Assembly: GCA_947846985.1 (NCBI GenBank)
Contig: CANTUZ010000006.1
Location: forward strand, 48,527,207-48,591,206
Length of the DNA: 64,000 nucleotides
Reading direction: 5' to 3'
DNA from: Fratercula arctica
Taxonomy: Eukaryota; Chordata; Aves; Charadriiformes; Alcidae
In this document: piece by piece, positions 11,901 to 25,600 of the stretch
How positions within the stretch are numbered: position 1 is the stretch's first letter
Layout: every line of letters begins with the position of its first letter
Made by a program: the position numbers and the translations under genes
The notes under the pieces: generated by a model
The model's database searches: none
Told to the model about the DNA's origin: nothing
Seen by the model: only the letters and a program-made list of their open reading frames with translations

Positions 11901-14900
11901 TGAATGGCTTCTGTCTTACTTTTTCTTTTCTCAGTTTTGTGCTAGGGAAAATAGAAAGAAAATCACAATTGGGCCAACTTATTGATTAAGAAACTCTTCA
12001 AAGACAAAAGGATTTTATTTTGTCTATGAGATGGAAGAAAATAAAAGCAAGCTTGCCAAACCTCTGAGACCTTCTCGCAAAAGAAGAGAAGCAGAAGGAT
12101 TTGTGTCTTGTTTGTGATGTCCTGCGTGGACATCCCAGGTCATCGGTGTGAACACTGAGAATGAAGTTTCTGAGTATTTTCTTGTAAATGTGTCATTCCA
12201 TACCTTTTAAAAAACTTTTGGTGAGCGGTAGGCCCTGTGCTTGACTTCACCTGAAAAAGAGAAATACTTGACTAGACATTTCTGAGCGATGCTGACAGTA
12301 ATGCTGGCTAAAAGGCAGCATTTAGAGGAAAAAGACTTATTTATGTTGCCATCCATCAGTTTTACAGGTGTAACCAAACTATATTTCTTCTAACAGAAAG
12401 AATCTGAAGGAGGAAGGCATGCAGCTTATTGAGATGACAACCAGTTTTCATTTTTGGCCAATTGCTTCCGCTGGGGAAATCCTAGAGGATGCAGAAATTG
12501 GACAAAATTGTCCTCCACTGTCCACTGCTTGCAACTCAAGCAAGGAGAACCAGCAATTTTGGCTGGTGGTCCCAGGGATGTACTTACAAAGATACTGAGG
12601 AAAAAAAACTTTCCAGAACAAAACCCCTTAACAATTTAATTAGTGGCACTAGATAGGCTGACTATCTACTAATTGCTTGAACAACCGTAAGAGTTGGCTC
12701 CTGCTGAGTTAAGTGTATTGGCTCGCAGCTTCTTGGCGATACGGTGTGCTTAGAGGGTGGCTGCTTTCTCGGAGGAGATGGTGGCACAGGGCATTGCGAA
12801 GAGTCGTCTTGTCAAATTTCTTAAGCGCCAAATGCTTGCAAATTCCTGTTTAGGATGCATCTCTCATCAGTGGAGTGTAAAACTGAAGTCTATTGGTACT
12901 CTTGAGATACGGCGTTTGAGTGGAGTGCTGTGATTCCACGGTATGCACTGCAACAATTAGCAATTAGTTTCCTGCCTGTACACATAAATCAAATTAACAA
13001 AGCCTCAAGGGGAAAGAGTTTTCTCGACCCTCTTTGGTGGTGCTTTGACATCCGGTGCCCCACAGTCAGCACCTATGACAGCTATTTGCTAGAAGCCTGC
13101 TAATAAGTCAGACTGTTACCGAATTTACTGGGAGCAGCAGGACTGCAATTTGTTGTGCAGTATTAAGTTACTGTTCATGCAGCGCTTGTAACTGAAAGCT
13201 ACTGAGGAGCATTGCTAGGAATCGATCGGGGATAATGAAATTGATATTGTCTGAATAATAATCAATTGTAATAATAGTCTTCTAGAGTAGGCTTGCGTTA
13301 AGGGGCTTCTATTCCCAGTTCAATTCTCTTCGAAAGCTGATGAGTTTCTGAAGTGTATTAGCTGCCAATCTGAAACAAATATGAAATGTATTGAAAAGTC
13401 GGGGCTTTTCCCGGTAATATTGGAACTTGTACAGTGTTACACTTTTCAAAATTAAACAAGTTGGTCGGCTTTTTTGAATTTCTAGAATACTCTTTATGGA
13501 CAAGAAATTAAGTAATGCAGGAGGTCTGTATGTATGTCTGATTTTTCTCAGTCTCGATAATGGGTAATCTTTAAGCATGTGAGAAGTCTCATCCCTTATA
13601 TAAGCTGATGTTTCCGTTGGACACATGTAATTGACACAAATTTACATACATATGACATCTGACGAACTAGTTCCTGTCCCAGTTAAAATACGGACTCATA
13701 CTCCACTTATTTTATGAGTGTTTTTTCCAAGGTGAAAAGGTTGAAATATTCCAGTGAAATGGAATTTTCTCTGTCCATTTTTCCTTTAGTAAAATGTAAA
13801 AATTGAAAAGTCAATTGAAATGTCGCTATTGAAACAAAGTGTTGAAATGGTTTAGAAGTAAAATTGTTTGGAAATCTTGTTTCTCATAAACTTCAGGATT
13901 TTTATTCCTAGTTGGGGAATTTTGTGTGTGTGGTGACGTTTCCTACCAAAGCAATCTCTGGTCCTCAGCCAACTTAATATCTTTGTTTATCTTTTGTGAA
14001 AGTTGATTACTTAACAGAATGGAGAAAATTTAGCAACTTCCAACTTTTCAGCTGTTTCAATGTTTTTCTTTCTTTTCTATAGTTTCCAGAGACTGCCTTG
14101 TACCAGTGCTGTCAGAATCGTAAAAGCTCAGTATATGTAGTAGTCGTCAGGTCTTTCACTTTCAGTGAGGAAATAGCATTTGAGGGTTTTATTCGTTTTA
14201 CCTTTTTTAATGGGTGCTCAAACTTCATTAGCCCATAGGCAGATTAAGTGTGTTGTGTGCGGCTTAAGGGAATACGTCGCTGTTGCTGTGGGGGTTAGGA
14301 CCCCATCAAAGATTGATTTCTCTCCAGGAAATTTCAGAAAGCTCTTCAGAGAGGAGTTTGTTTGAATGGTAGTATTTTTGCTGAGATCTGCGTCTAGAGA
14401 AAGGAAGTGATTTGGGATGTCTCTCCTTTGGAAGTTCAGGTATACCTGAGGCTGAAGCAGTAGTCCTCCTGTATAATATAGAATTGACCAAATGACCCAA
14501 GTTTTGAAGTATGTTGCCGTGACTCAACTATCCAATAATCATGTTACACTCTGTGCAATAATACGTTTTGCTTCTGTTCAAGTGGCGAACTGGAGCCTAT
14601 AGACTGGAGAAGGCCAGAAGTTCACCAAAAACTTGAAGAAGGGAGTTAGTGGGAAGAAGGATTGATAGTTAGAAATGGATGAGTCCATGAAAATGTCGGT
14701 ATGCCTTTGATGGAAATGGTTTTCTTTGTTCCACCAGGACAGCTGTGATTTAGCAGAGAGCTCACATATTTGCAGTTATGATCATGGCCGAGGCGAGAAC
14801 GTGTTCCCAGCGGTTCTGGAATCTGTTTCCTGTCGAAGGCTGTGGGAGCCAAGGCTGATGCAGTACAGATTGAGACCATTTAATTATTTAAACAGCTGTC

Positions 14901-16066
14901 TGAGTGCTATTTGCAAGCAAAAAGGTGGTAGTTCTGGGAAGTTGCTTGTTTCATGGCCATTTGTTAGTAATAGTTATTGAATGCTTTTATTTTTAATAAA
15001 TGCTAACCTAACCTAGGTGATGGACCCTGTGATGTGCATTATTAAATAAATAGACAGGCTTAGAAAAAGGCCATATGGTCATGAATAAAGTGTCCATTCC
15101 CTGTCAGCTATTTAGGGAACAAAGCAAGAAACTGAATTATTCATAATATGCTTAGTGCAAGGCAAATGGAACCTGACACTGTGTTGCTAGCGGTGCAAAT
15201 ACAAATGGTTCTCTTCTGTGTTATCATGCTTGTTTTTCTGTGCTAATATTTCTAGAAACTATTCAAGAAAATTAAACTCCGTGACAAGAGTTAAGTCTGC
15301 ATAGGTCCTCAGAATCCTAGCCCAGACCTTGTCGGGGATTTTGTTTTTGAGTTATTTGGCCTACGTGCTAAAAAGGTAGATAGGACATTGTGTTTTGGAA
15401 ATTCATACAGGTATTCCTTTTGTTCTTGTGGAAAACTTTTTTTTGACTTTTAATTGAAATAAGTTTTGTAAAGACTGTTTCCTATAGGCTAGTCAATCAC
15501 AGTGCAGAAATATTTCCACATGAAACTAGATACCTGGACTTCTTGGTCTGGCGTGGGGGGAAAGAAAAAAAAAAAGAACCAATGTCTGAAAGATCAAGCA
15601 TTAAATTAAAAATAAAAGTATACAGCACAGATAAGGTGATGATTGGAACAAATTTCATTATGACTTTCTTGTGTTGTTGGACAGACAAACTGTCGTTACA
15701 GTGTTCAACACAAGTGTTCTACGTCTGTGGCATAGAAAAGGCGAGGTGAGATGATTTAGTGGTTTCTTTCTAGTGTTTTTTCCAATGTTGGTGTTTCATT
15801 AGTCTTTTCAGACATTTTATTGAAGCATACTGAGGTCAGTGAAATTTATTTCATGTACAGAAAAGATCTTGGAGTGGTTTTGAAAACCAATAATACTTTG
15901 GACGTGGATCGAGTTCCTCAGGAGGTAGCGCCATTCTTTCTTTTTCCTAATCATAGTGCAAGGACAATATGATAAAATTTCCTGCTTTCAGATATAAACC
16001 CAGAATATGGATCCCCTTTTTTGAATTCCTCAAAGGAGTAGGATTTCTTTTTTTAAAATAGGATTT

Positions 16067-16087
16067 AAAAAAAAAAAAAAAAAAAAA
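16067..16087. repeat. A homopolymer (21 nt)
   Basis: Longest A-run on the + strand and one of only three A-runs of 15 or more. Confidence 0.95.
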
Positions 16088-16667
16088 GTATAGCTTGCAT
16101 ATTTTGGTGTCCATACTTCTGAGTACCCAGAGAAGGAGACGACAGTTGGGGGAACACAAGAGGTGATTTCTACATGTGTTCTGCAGCACTTGTAAAAGCT
16201 CTTTTAAATGAAAGCTACTGTGTTAATGCAGCGTATGCCCTTTCTTGTTACGTTATGGGTCAAGTAAGCTAACCAAAATCTTAAAAGCAGATTGAAAAGA
16301 TTGCACTCCAGTCGATCGTCCCGGTGGCAGGGTGGCCCTATTCTGCCAGCCACCCCACTGCCTTCCGTGGGTTTCTGGCAGAGAAGAAAGCAGTTCTTAA
16401 AATACGCTTCAAAGGCTCAAGCCTGCACTGACGTCCTCTTCTTCTTGTCAGCTATGGTCAGTTGAGATCGGATTCTGCAATTCTTCATCAATTGTCTTCT
16501 AGAAAAAGGCGACGATAACTTCATCTGATAGAGGATGCTAGCATTAAACTAAATTTTTGGAGTTCTTTTCCTTTGTTATTGAGATGTTTTAGCCAGGATG
16601 GCTGAGAGGGTTTGATACTAATATTCTCTGTTGATTAATAAGCCAAACTAGAACAGAGGATTTGGGC

Positions 16668-16735
16668 TTCGGCGGTCGCAGGAGCCGAGGTGGAGCCGGG
16701 CACTGTCGCGGGGCTGCTGGAGGGCGCATGGAGCT
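16668..16735. other. Small CpG-rich patch within intron
   Basis: Eight CpG dinucleotides occur in about 65 bases (for example TTCGGCGGTCG and CTGTCGCGGGG), while flanking intron is strongly CpG-poor. It is far shorter than a normal CpG island. It lies about 550 bp upstream of a near-consensus splice donor at 17282/17283, so an alternative promoter is possible but unproven. Confidence 0.4.
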
Positions 16736-17124
16736 GTTTATAGCACTGCTTTAACAGCCGGCCTTTATCTGGGATTTGCAGCTCTCCGCTAGCAAAACTT
16801 ATTTTTATTTTTTTTTAAACCAGACTCTGTAAAAACAAGAATCATTTCGAATTATATTAGAAATACAAAGCTAAATAAATTAAATCCTACTTTAGTCTTA
16901 CGGCTTTGGAAATTGGTTTTACATGCTTTCGTCACATCCTGGCAGGATTAATCTAATGCTCTTTTTACAGTTTTCACAGTTTTTACAGTTCTGCCAGCCT
17001 CGCCACGGAAGGAGTTGTGCCCAGATTGCAGCGGCAGCAGTGATCAGCGGCTCCCCGAGGACGAGCAAGACTTGCAGAGGTTTAGGGCTCTTTTCCCTCT
17101 CTCTCATTTTCTCCTGTCTTGAAG

Positions 17125-17282
17125 TTAAAAGGGTCTTGCTGTTTGGGAAACAGTTAATTGAATCAGGATGAGTCATACCCCGGATTAAATGCTGGCAGTA
17201 CCATTGGATCCCTTCCCCTTAGTTAATGTAATTATGACTGACATTAAAGATGAAATTATCCCTTACCAAATTAGGGCCTCAG
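17125..17282 (+). other. Candidate cryptic or non-coding exon in NAALADL2 intron
   Basis: A strong pyrimidine tract and acceptor (CTCATTTTCTCCTGTCTTGAAG, about 17103-17124) is followed 158 nt later by CTCAG|GTAAGTGAG, an almost perfect donor. Spliced from the preceding coding exon, it would read AG|T TAA, an immediate stop, so it could only be a poison exon, an untranslated exon or decoy sites. No RNA evidence is available here. Confidence 0.25.
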
Positions 17283-18822
17283 GTAAGTGAGCGCTCCTGC
17301 CGAGCACTGCCTTGCTGAGGAGGCTCTGGGGACCCACCAGGGAAGCCCCGCGGTGGCCTGGAGAACAGGGCTCTCCTCAGAGGTCCGGAATTCAAGCTCC
17401 TGCTGCCCTGGTGTGCTCCTCTGGAGCAGAGCTCACGCGTTCGGTTTGCAGCAGGCTCAGCTGGGCACGCTGCCTCCCTGGCGTCTTCAGAACTGGTCAT
17501 TTCCCGGATTTATTTTGAGGTGGTGTCAACATTTTTCTAGCAGAACTGTGGAATGGAACGTACTGAATCAAAATGTTTTGCTGCTTGGCTGCCTTCCCTC
17601 TGTTACTTTTCCTGAACTGCCTCAGGGAAATCCCTGGGTCCTTCCAGAGGGTCCTGACTGAGCTAAGCACATTCCTCCCAGCAAAGGGCATGATGCCACC
17701 AGGGTATGCTTACTTATGAAGGACTTCATCTGAGCCATCTTCACTCATGTCGGTTTGGTTTCTCCAAAGCAGCCGACTCTCTTTGAGATCGGATCCTGTT
17801 TGCTTCATCCTGGATAAGAGCAGCTGATGTTCCCACAGCACCTTTTAGCATAGGATTTCTTTCCACACTTACTCAGAAATTAGTTTATCTTCCAAAGAAT
17901 TCAGGATGTTTGCATTTGAAATGCGCTTGCTGAATAAACCAGTCTACCCAAAAAGAATTAACTTTAAGATTGGGTTATATACTGGATCTTTTGGTGCATA
18001 AAGACATTTTAACTCCTTTTATTTATTGCATGTTAAAACACTGGTTTCAGGCTGCATTATATTATGTGACTCTTGGTTCAGCAGAGATCTGAAAGAGATT
18101 TAAAGATGAGTCTTAAGTATTTGTTATGTGCTGTTGAGCCACTCATGACGAGTGACTTTGGCATGAGGAAGGTGATATTCCACCAGTAATTCACGATATA
18201 TTACCCTAAAGGCAAAGTTGTTACTTTTTCTAGAATGAGGGGAAAGTAATTTTACACAGAGAAGGATGGTAATAATTGTCATAAGGCTTACTGTAGTCCT
18301 ACACAAATAGTTTCCTAATTTCTTGTGCCAGACTATGGTACAGCCTGTTAATACTGCCTCATAAAAATAGTAAAAAAAATAAAGAAAAATTGTGACCTCA
18401 GCAAGAACGACAGGGCGGCTATTCCAGAAGCAACAAAAGCATATCATAGTTCTGTCTGTAATCCTTTAAATATATGAGTTGATGGTAATGGATAATAGTG
18501 TTCTTTTCGGGATTCACCTCCAGCTAGAAGATACATCTTTATGCTTTTTTGTATTGCAAACAACATACTAGCTTCTCTTTCAATTGCGGATGCTGTTAAA
18601 GTGAAGCCAGAAAAGCTCTTATTTTTCTTTGCCCCCACCAATGTTTCAAATCATGGAAATATTAGAATGCATTTGAGATTTGTTCATTATTATTATACCT
18701 GAGAGGGAAATAATCTATCTCTATTAGCATATTTTTGAGACGATATGTAAGTTGCCCCGGGAATATTTGAGAATCCATAGTAAAATCAAATGATTTTTAC
18801 TTACACTATTGTTTGAGCCCAT

Positions 18823-18840
18823 AAAGCTAGCACTAGCTTT
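18823..18840. repeat. Short perfect hairpin
   Basis: AAAGCTAG and CTAGCTTT flank a 2-nt loop. It may be a chance inverted repeat. Confidence 0.6.
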
Positions 18841-21113
18841 GAGAGAGACCATACTCTACTAGATATGGAAAATTAAAGTGAATATTTGCTTACAGGTAAT
18901 TATGTGGCTCTGATTGTATGTAATGGAGGAAAGCTCTGTGAAGTCCTTATTTGATCTTGAAGGCAACGCAACAAAGTTTTCACTTGCCTTTCCCCGATTA
19001 CCAGAAGAATTCCAGACCTTACTGGCCTTGAATACATGGAAATGTTGAAGTACAGCTTCCCAAAATAATTATCTCTATAGTTGAAAGTTTGAATTTTTAG
19101 AGGAGGCTTAATTATTTAGGGAAAATGAGGATTGGATGAAGACAAGGAAGGCTCCTTGATGGTATTCTACTTGCGTTCTTTTCAGAATGTTTATTCTATG
19201 ATAATGGTTTGATTTTGTCAGATTAATTACCTTTATTTGATTTGTCTTTTTAAAAAAAAAAACAAACACAGCTAAACAAAAGACAGGCATGAATTGTGTA
19301 CGTGAGCATTACTATGCACTGGGAATCATAAAAATACGAGTTCATGCTGTTTGGACCCTTCTTTAAAGAAATAATCAAATATTTTTCTTTAAATTCCTTT
19401 TTCCCTGAATATCTCGTAGAATTTTTGTCGTCTTCTTGTATCATCAGATTTGAGCAGAAGGGAGTAGTCGACTAAATATGGATTCAGCCATGGCTGGGTT
19501 TTAAATTACCATGGTTCCAGTTATAAAGAACCTAAGAAACATAGTAAAGATGAATTAGGAATTAAAATGGATTATAATTTTAAGCAATATAGTGACGATC
19601 ATGAAAATGGAGCTGTAGTTCTGAGAGGAGCAGAAAGCCATGTCATGAACTAAGGCAAATGACATTCTTTTTAAATGCCTCTGAAATATTTTCCCTTGTT
19701 TTTGTCACTGAAAAGTAGCCCCTCTAGTTTGCAGCCACCTTTGAGATTGTCTGTATAACTCAATAGCATGAATTTAACTTAATCCTCTTTCAAAGTAGAT
19801 TTAAACGTTGGTTCTTGATTCCAATTTCAGGTTGCCTAGTATGCACTTATCTTCTTGAATTCCTCAAAGTTCTTCTGAATTTACAATCGTGTAACTAAGT
19901 TCAGAGTCTTTCATTTAAATTTTCATGATTTATGGTTAACAGTGTGACCATTTTAATATTTTCTGCTTGTTAGATGAGATCTCTAGTGTGTCTTGGCGCA
20001 TCTAAGCAATATGGAGTAACACACTAAGATTTATTTTTGTACTTAAAAAGAAGAAATTAAAAATTAGCTCTGTCCATACATAATTTTGAGATGGGTCCCA
20101 GGAAGACCAAGTCAGGTTGCTTGTAACATTGATATGCATTTGATTTTTTAAAGTCCTTAAAAGAAATACTTCGGTGCATAGAACCAAAATAACAGACCAC
20201 GCAAGTATGGATTTTAAAAATCGGGATTGTCAGGTACGTAGGCTGGAATCTCTTTGGGGTGGTGAAGACTTTTATTAGCTGTGTGTACAGTGGCCAGTTT
20301 TCTGGAGAATTGAACTCAAATTCCGCTGTTTTGAGCAACTAAAATGCCAATAACCAGTAGTAACACTGCCTTTGTTTTCCTAAAATTAATGCCTGCATGT
20401 ATAGTTTATGCTACTTAAATTTTGAATACACACTTAGCCGTAATTGTATGAAAGGAGAAAACTGGAAGCACAGAATTGGAGGGAGGTGAAGATACGGCTG
20501 CTAATGAAACCTTAATTGTTGAAGTTTCAGTTAAAGGCTGAATATTCAGGATTATATCAGAGACTGCAAAACGTCTAGAACTTACTACTTATGTCATTTA
20601 AAAATGATTGGGCACTTCAGTTTAATTTGCTTGAAGGTGAAGAACTTATAAGACATTTGAACCTGGAAATAATTCTGACAGCTAATTTTTACATACATGA
20701 AAAAGAAGTTTTATAGTGGAAACCTTGACTTTTAGTACTGTCAAGCTAGAGTCCTGCTGTCATAAAGGCCCTAATGATTTCTGACTTAATTAGGTATGTG
20801 GACACTTGAGCTGATATGCATTCACTACCCTTTAGAGATTCATGTCTAAGTACCAAATACCAGATGCACCCTTTGGCTATGAAACCTGCTTTACTTTACC
20901 TCTCCGGCTGCACAGCTCTGCTGAGATCCAGGAGATGGGTTCTCTTCTTGTTGGTATGTCACATCTAAATTAAGCCCCTTGCACACACCTCCTTAATTTA
21001 TAAATAAATGGTATAAACATGTTAGACCTCATTTTCTGATTGTGTATAATGCTTTGGGGCAGCTGTTAGGAAAAGTAGCAATGTCCTCCTGTGTGCCCAT
21101 CGCTCTGTTAGGC

Positions 21114-21160
21114 CAGTGGTTCCCAAAACGCTTTTGCACCCCTGGGGACCCACTCCATGC
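21114..21160 (+). mobile_element. Possible hAT-like transposon end
   Basis: CAGTGGTTCCCAAAACGC resembles the terminal inverted repeat start of hAT/Charlie-type elements (CAGNGGTTCTCAAAC-like). No matching opposite end or 8-bp target duplication was found, so this is only a resemblance. Confidence 0.25.
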
Positions 21161-21255
21161 GTTTCTGAGGAGCAAGAGGAGAGCTGGACCTTTCGGCCAG
21201 GTATCTCGCTCTTAGGTGGCAGGAGAGCAGTGCTGGGACTGCTGCCTCAGTGCTA

Positions 21256-21423
21256 GGTTGCCCAGAGAAGCTGTGGCTGCCCCATCCCTGGAGGGGTTCA
21301 AGGCCAGGTTGGACGGGGCTTGGAGCAACCTGGTCTGGTGGGAGGTGTCCCTGCCCAGGGCGGGGGTGGAACTAGATGGTCTTTAAGGTCCCTTCCAACC
21401 CAAACCCTTCTATGATACTATGA
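21256..21423 (+). mobile_element. CR1 LINE 3' end, 5'-truncated
   Basis: It starts GGTTGCCCAGAGAAGCTGTG, runs through GGACGGGGCTTGGAGCAACC and the GTCCCTGCCCAGGGC segment, then TGGTCTTTAAGGTCCCTTCC, and ends with the octamer-like tail TTCTATGATACTATGAC. About 170 bp, with a complete 3' end and severe 5' truncation, as typical for avian CR1 insertions. It lies in the same orientation as the host gene. Confidence 0.95.
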
Positions 21424-22599
21424 CTGGAGAGATGTTGCAGCAGCCGGAGTTGCCCTCCAAAGTGCTGTGTGCCTCTTCTGGGAAATGGATGTCCCAGGGA
21501 AAGGAGTGTCCCAAGCTGTTTTGAGAAACAAAGGAAAGCGTGGCCAAATAGAACAGGGCAGGCTCATCTCTGGCTGGTTGCGGAAATGAAATGATGGAGT
21601 CAGTAGTATAAAGAAGCTTGTTCTTATTTGCTTTTCTATTAAACCTCTTGGTTTAATAGTTAAGAACTGCGATATCAAAAAGGTTCTGCATCAGAAGTGC
21701 CTCAGGCACGTTTTTGAAAGATTGTTACCCTTTGGCTACAGTTAATTCCATTTTTAATATGTTTATTTTCACTTAGAAAGTTCAGCTAGAGCTTGGATTG
21801 CTTCCCTGTTGAAGATAATTTGATTTCAGATTGCAGCAGTTTAGAGGTATATAGATAGAGGAAAATTCTTCCATAAAAGCTTCACTGTATGTAAATCATC
21901 CTATTCAGGCAACGAGTTTGGTGCTAAGTTGCAAGTTATGTCTTAAGAGAGTGAGTGATTTATGGTTTTGATGTAATATTTTAAAGTTCTGCTGCGCATA
22001 CCTGTTTTTTAATAGCTCAGGTGTCATCCAGCTGGCACTTGTGATGTCTGTGTATGAAAGTGAATGTTGAAGTTAAAATGACTTAATGGAAATGGGTTTT
22101 CAGGAAACATGTCGTGACATTACTATTTTTTGTGTCAGACATGCTAAAACTGAGCTGGGTTCTCGAAAGGGTAGCAGAAATGTCAGTCTCGGGCTACACG
22201 GAACCTGTTTGGGCATGATGCATTATTTGCTGCTGCTGTTTTCTTGTTTACATAAGTGGGTTTGCATGGCTTGGTGCTTCAAATATTGGACTCCTGAAAA
22301 CCACCTGCATCTGCTGAGGTATTGAGAGAAAAAAAAGCCTCTGGAGGCCGGCCAGGTTTCTGCAGTGCTTTTGCTTACGTGGTTGACAGTAACATCTGGT
22401 AACGCAGATGTTGAATTCTAGAGAGCCGTAATTATTTTGAGAGTAAGGGGGAAGTTGTCACACGTAGTTATTATCATGCTACTATCACAGGTATTAGAAT
22501 CAAAGAGATCATTTTGTTCTTTGCTGACAGCATATGTTTTCTCAGCTTTGGAGATGTGCTATTTTCATGCCATGCAATATGCAGATTAAAAATTATCTC

Positions 22600-22618
22600 T
22601 TTTTTTTTTTTTTTTTTT
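22600..22618. repeat. T homopolymer (19 nt)
   Basis: Uninterrupted T-run on the + strand. Confidence 0.95.
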
Positions 22619-25600
22619 AAAGCAGCTTGAAGGTTAAAGAAGAGCAAAGAGACTGTAAATGCAAAATGTTTTGTTTCTTCAGCGTACCAGTTCCATTGCA
22701 ACTGCGATTGCTGCCAAAATACACTTCACACTGTGCCCTGGAGCCCCTCATAAATAAGCATTGGGTTTCCTAGTAGTGGAAGGGAAGCACCCTAGCTCTG
22801 TTCCTCTCAAGCATTAGGGTTTTGGTTTTCCTTTGGTTTGTTTTTGTTTTGGTTTTTTTTTTTTTCTTTTTTTTTTCCCCCGGTTGTTTGTTTGTGTTTT
22901 AAACTTCCTGAATCGTTTCCAGACACAGTGTTACTGAAAGTAATAAGACAGCTGAGATGGGAATCTCTGTATTTACAGAGGTATTACAGAACAAATATTT
23001 GAATCTCTACTAAGAGAGAGATTTAAACTCTATTAATAGAATAATTCTGGAAATTTTTATTCAATTGGCCAACTTGATGTCAGAAATTAACATCCATTTT
23101 TGTAAGAACTACCTTTCACTGAAACAGGGGGAAAAATGTTACTTCTTGATTTGTTTACAGTAAATACCAAATTTTCATCTGAAAGCTTTATATTTGGACA
23201 TGTGCACAAGTGGAAATGAGCATCTTGTGAAATTTCTCAAGTCTAGTCTGATGCACATTAATGTTTTAACATTTTTTTTCAAAGCTTATGGTTTCAGTAG
23301 TAATGTTTAAAAATTTAGCACAAGTTTCTGACGTGGCCAGGAACAAACTGCAGGCACTGGTGAAAGCTCCCTTCTCCCTAGGTCTGTAGGAGCCCAGACA
23401 AATGCACTTAAAAATCTTTGCACTCTCTAGGAAAAGTGTTTTTCATCTTATACCTCCATATGAAGAGAATTTGAGTAAGTGGGACCAAAGATGAGTAAGA
23501 GTCCCAAGCTAAGAATGTAAGTACCATAAAGGTCTCCTGATGTCTTATTCTGCACAGTCTAAATCTGAAATTTGTAGTCAGAATAATTTTATAATAATCT
23601 GTATTAATTCAGCAGTAGCAATTGGTGCTTTTTTTTTCTTTAAAACACAACCTTAATCATATTTTACTAAAAACGAGTGTTCTTTATTTGAACGTCTGAA
23701 TCCTTTGTCTGAAATTCCTTAAAAGTGTGTTAGTATTTTTCAAACTCATCAGCTTTCCTATCTGGGTAGCTCCAGATGTGCTCAGGTGGCCAAGAGGAAA
23801 GTGAAATCACTAACAGGTCATCATGTAGTTATTTCTAAAAGCGTCTTACTGTGCTGTCCAGACTTCTGTACTTGTAACTTGCTTTTAACTTCTGTACGTT
23901 TAAGGCTATACTTACTGCCGGATGAACACAGTGAGCTGCTAATTGTGCTTGACAATCACTAAAATAACGGAATGCTCTTCATCTTCTGGGGTGGTACTTT
24001 TATTTAGTCAAGATATGGCTTTTTACCTGCTTTACTACCGAAGCAGTGCTCCGTGCCCTCCGTGGTTTCTTGGTTTTCCACTGTTATGTTGTTTTATGCA
24101 GTTCCGCACGTAATCATTCCCTCCGTCGCACACCGCCAGTGCCCCAGTTTCCCAGGGTGAGCCATTACCGGGGTTCAACTTGACTTTGATGCAAGCGCTT
24201 TATTATTTTGCGAGGTGTTGCATAGGAATGGTTACCATGAGACACATATTTTGTAACTTTCTGATACGGTTTGTTGATGCAACAGGCTTAAGCGATTTAA
24301 CATCATTCTCTGCCCTCTAGTTTTACTGCTGCTGGATGAAAAGGTCTGTTTAGTTTTATTCTTCTCTTTTATTTGTTGAGCACCTTGTCTTTGAACTGTA
24401 CTTACGCAGTGCAGTAGGTCAGTTTTTACTTTCAGATGCTTCGCAGTTGCCCTCATATAACTGCATCAGTTAACACTGGACAAAACCGGGGCATTTTTAT
24501 GTCTTCCATAGAACGTTTTTCCTTTGATTGTATAACTGCATGTAACCGGGTGAATTCCCATGCCATTTTACTAGCTGATATGTCAACACCCTCCTGTGAC
24601 TTTTTTCTTGCCCCAGTCCATTCCTGGCATTCTCTACCAGCTGCTTCTCCTGGAAAGTGTGGTGGCCCATTCCTACTCCCGTCCATAATAAAATCAATAT
24701 TTGCTGAGCTTCTACATTGACACTCTGCAAGTAATTCCTGTTCAACTTACTTGAAAACATTGCACTATTTCAGACATACCTGAAACAATTTGTGTGTTTA
24801 TACATGATTATTCATCTGTATTGTAATACTGGCAGATAAATTATACTTTAAAAGTGGATGATCTCAAAACATGGTTCATAATATGGTTCTGTGACTTACA
24901 GGTCCATTTGATTACACTGGAAACTTGCTTGTGACAGCGCGATTCGGTTGTATGTTCCCCCATTTCCTTTTTGTTTTCTTCTTAAATTTGGTTTTAAATT
25001 CTGACTTCATGTTTGAAATGTTCTTTCTATGGTGGAGGAAGCCTCAGAACAGAGTAATACAGCAACCACCTCACCACTGGCCCTTTGTGGGGCAGCTCTT
25101 GGCTGTAATTCCTGTTTCCCTGGACAGACGCTGGGTATGTGGGTCTGAAGCAGCTGGTCTGTGAGGCCACTCTTTAGTTTACTCATTGGGTTGTTTTCAT
25201 TTTTGCTTCTTCACTGTAGCCCAGATATTAAAACCTTGGAGTATTATCAGATATATTTTGTGAACTTGAGACTTGATATGAATGTATTTTATCGTTACTC
25301 ATGATCCTGACTTTCCAGCTGGACACCTATATACCCACATGAGGAGCTGTGCACCTGGGAAAATCTGAGTTAGAAGAATACCAGAACTGGGCAGGATTTT
25401 TGTTCTAGGGTGGTGCTTACTGTCTACTAACATTTTTCAAAATAAAGTCGGAGTTGCTTGTTTGTAAAGTTTCATTTATGCCAGAGAGTATTTGAGGGCT
25501 GTTTTTAAAGACTAGATTTTGCCACCCTTGCTGCAGTGGGTCTGCTAATTTATCAGTTAGCCTCCCTCAGGGGTATAATTGCCAGATGCTCTCTGATGCT

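Larger units (their letters stand above)
5053..21113. other. NAALADL2 giant intron, first third; no assured gene
   Basis: Mostly AT-rich unique sequence with homopolymers at 5663, 8959 and 16067. No CR1 was recognised in this 16 kb, which is a long stretch by comparison with the rest of the window. A small CpG-rich patch (16668-16735) and a candidate cryptic exon (17125-17282) are described separately. Short open frames here have no recognisable protein similarity. Confidence 0.65.

Noticed and set aside
24121..24190. tRNA-like GGTTCAACTT motif
   Set aside because: No acceptor stem, A-box or cloverleaf could be built around it.
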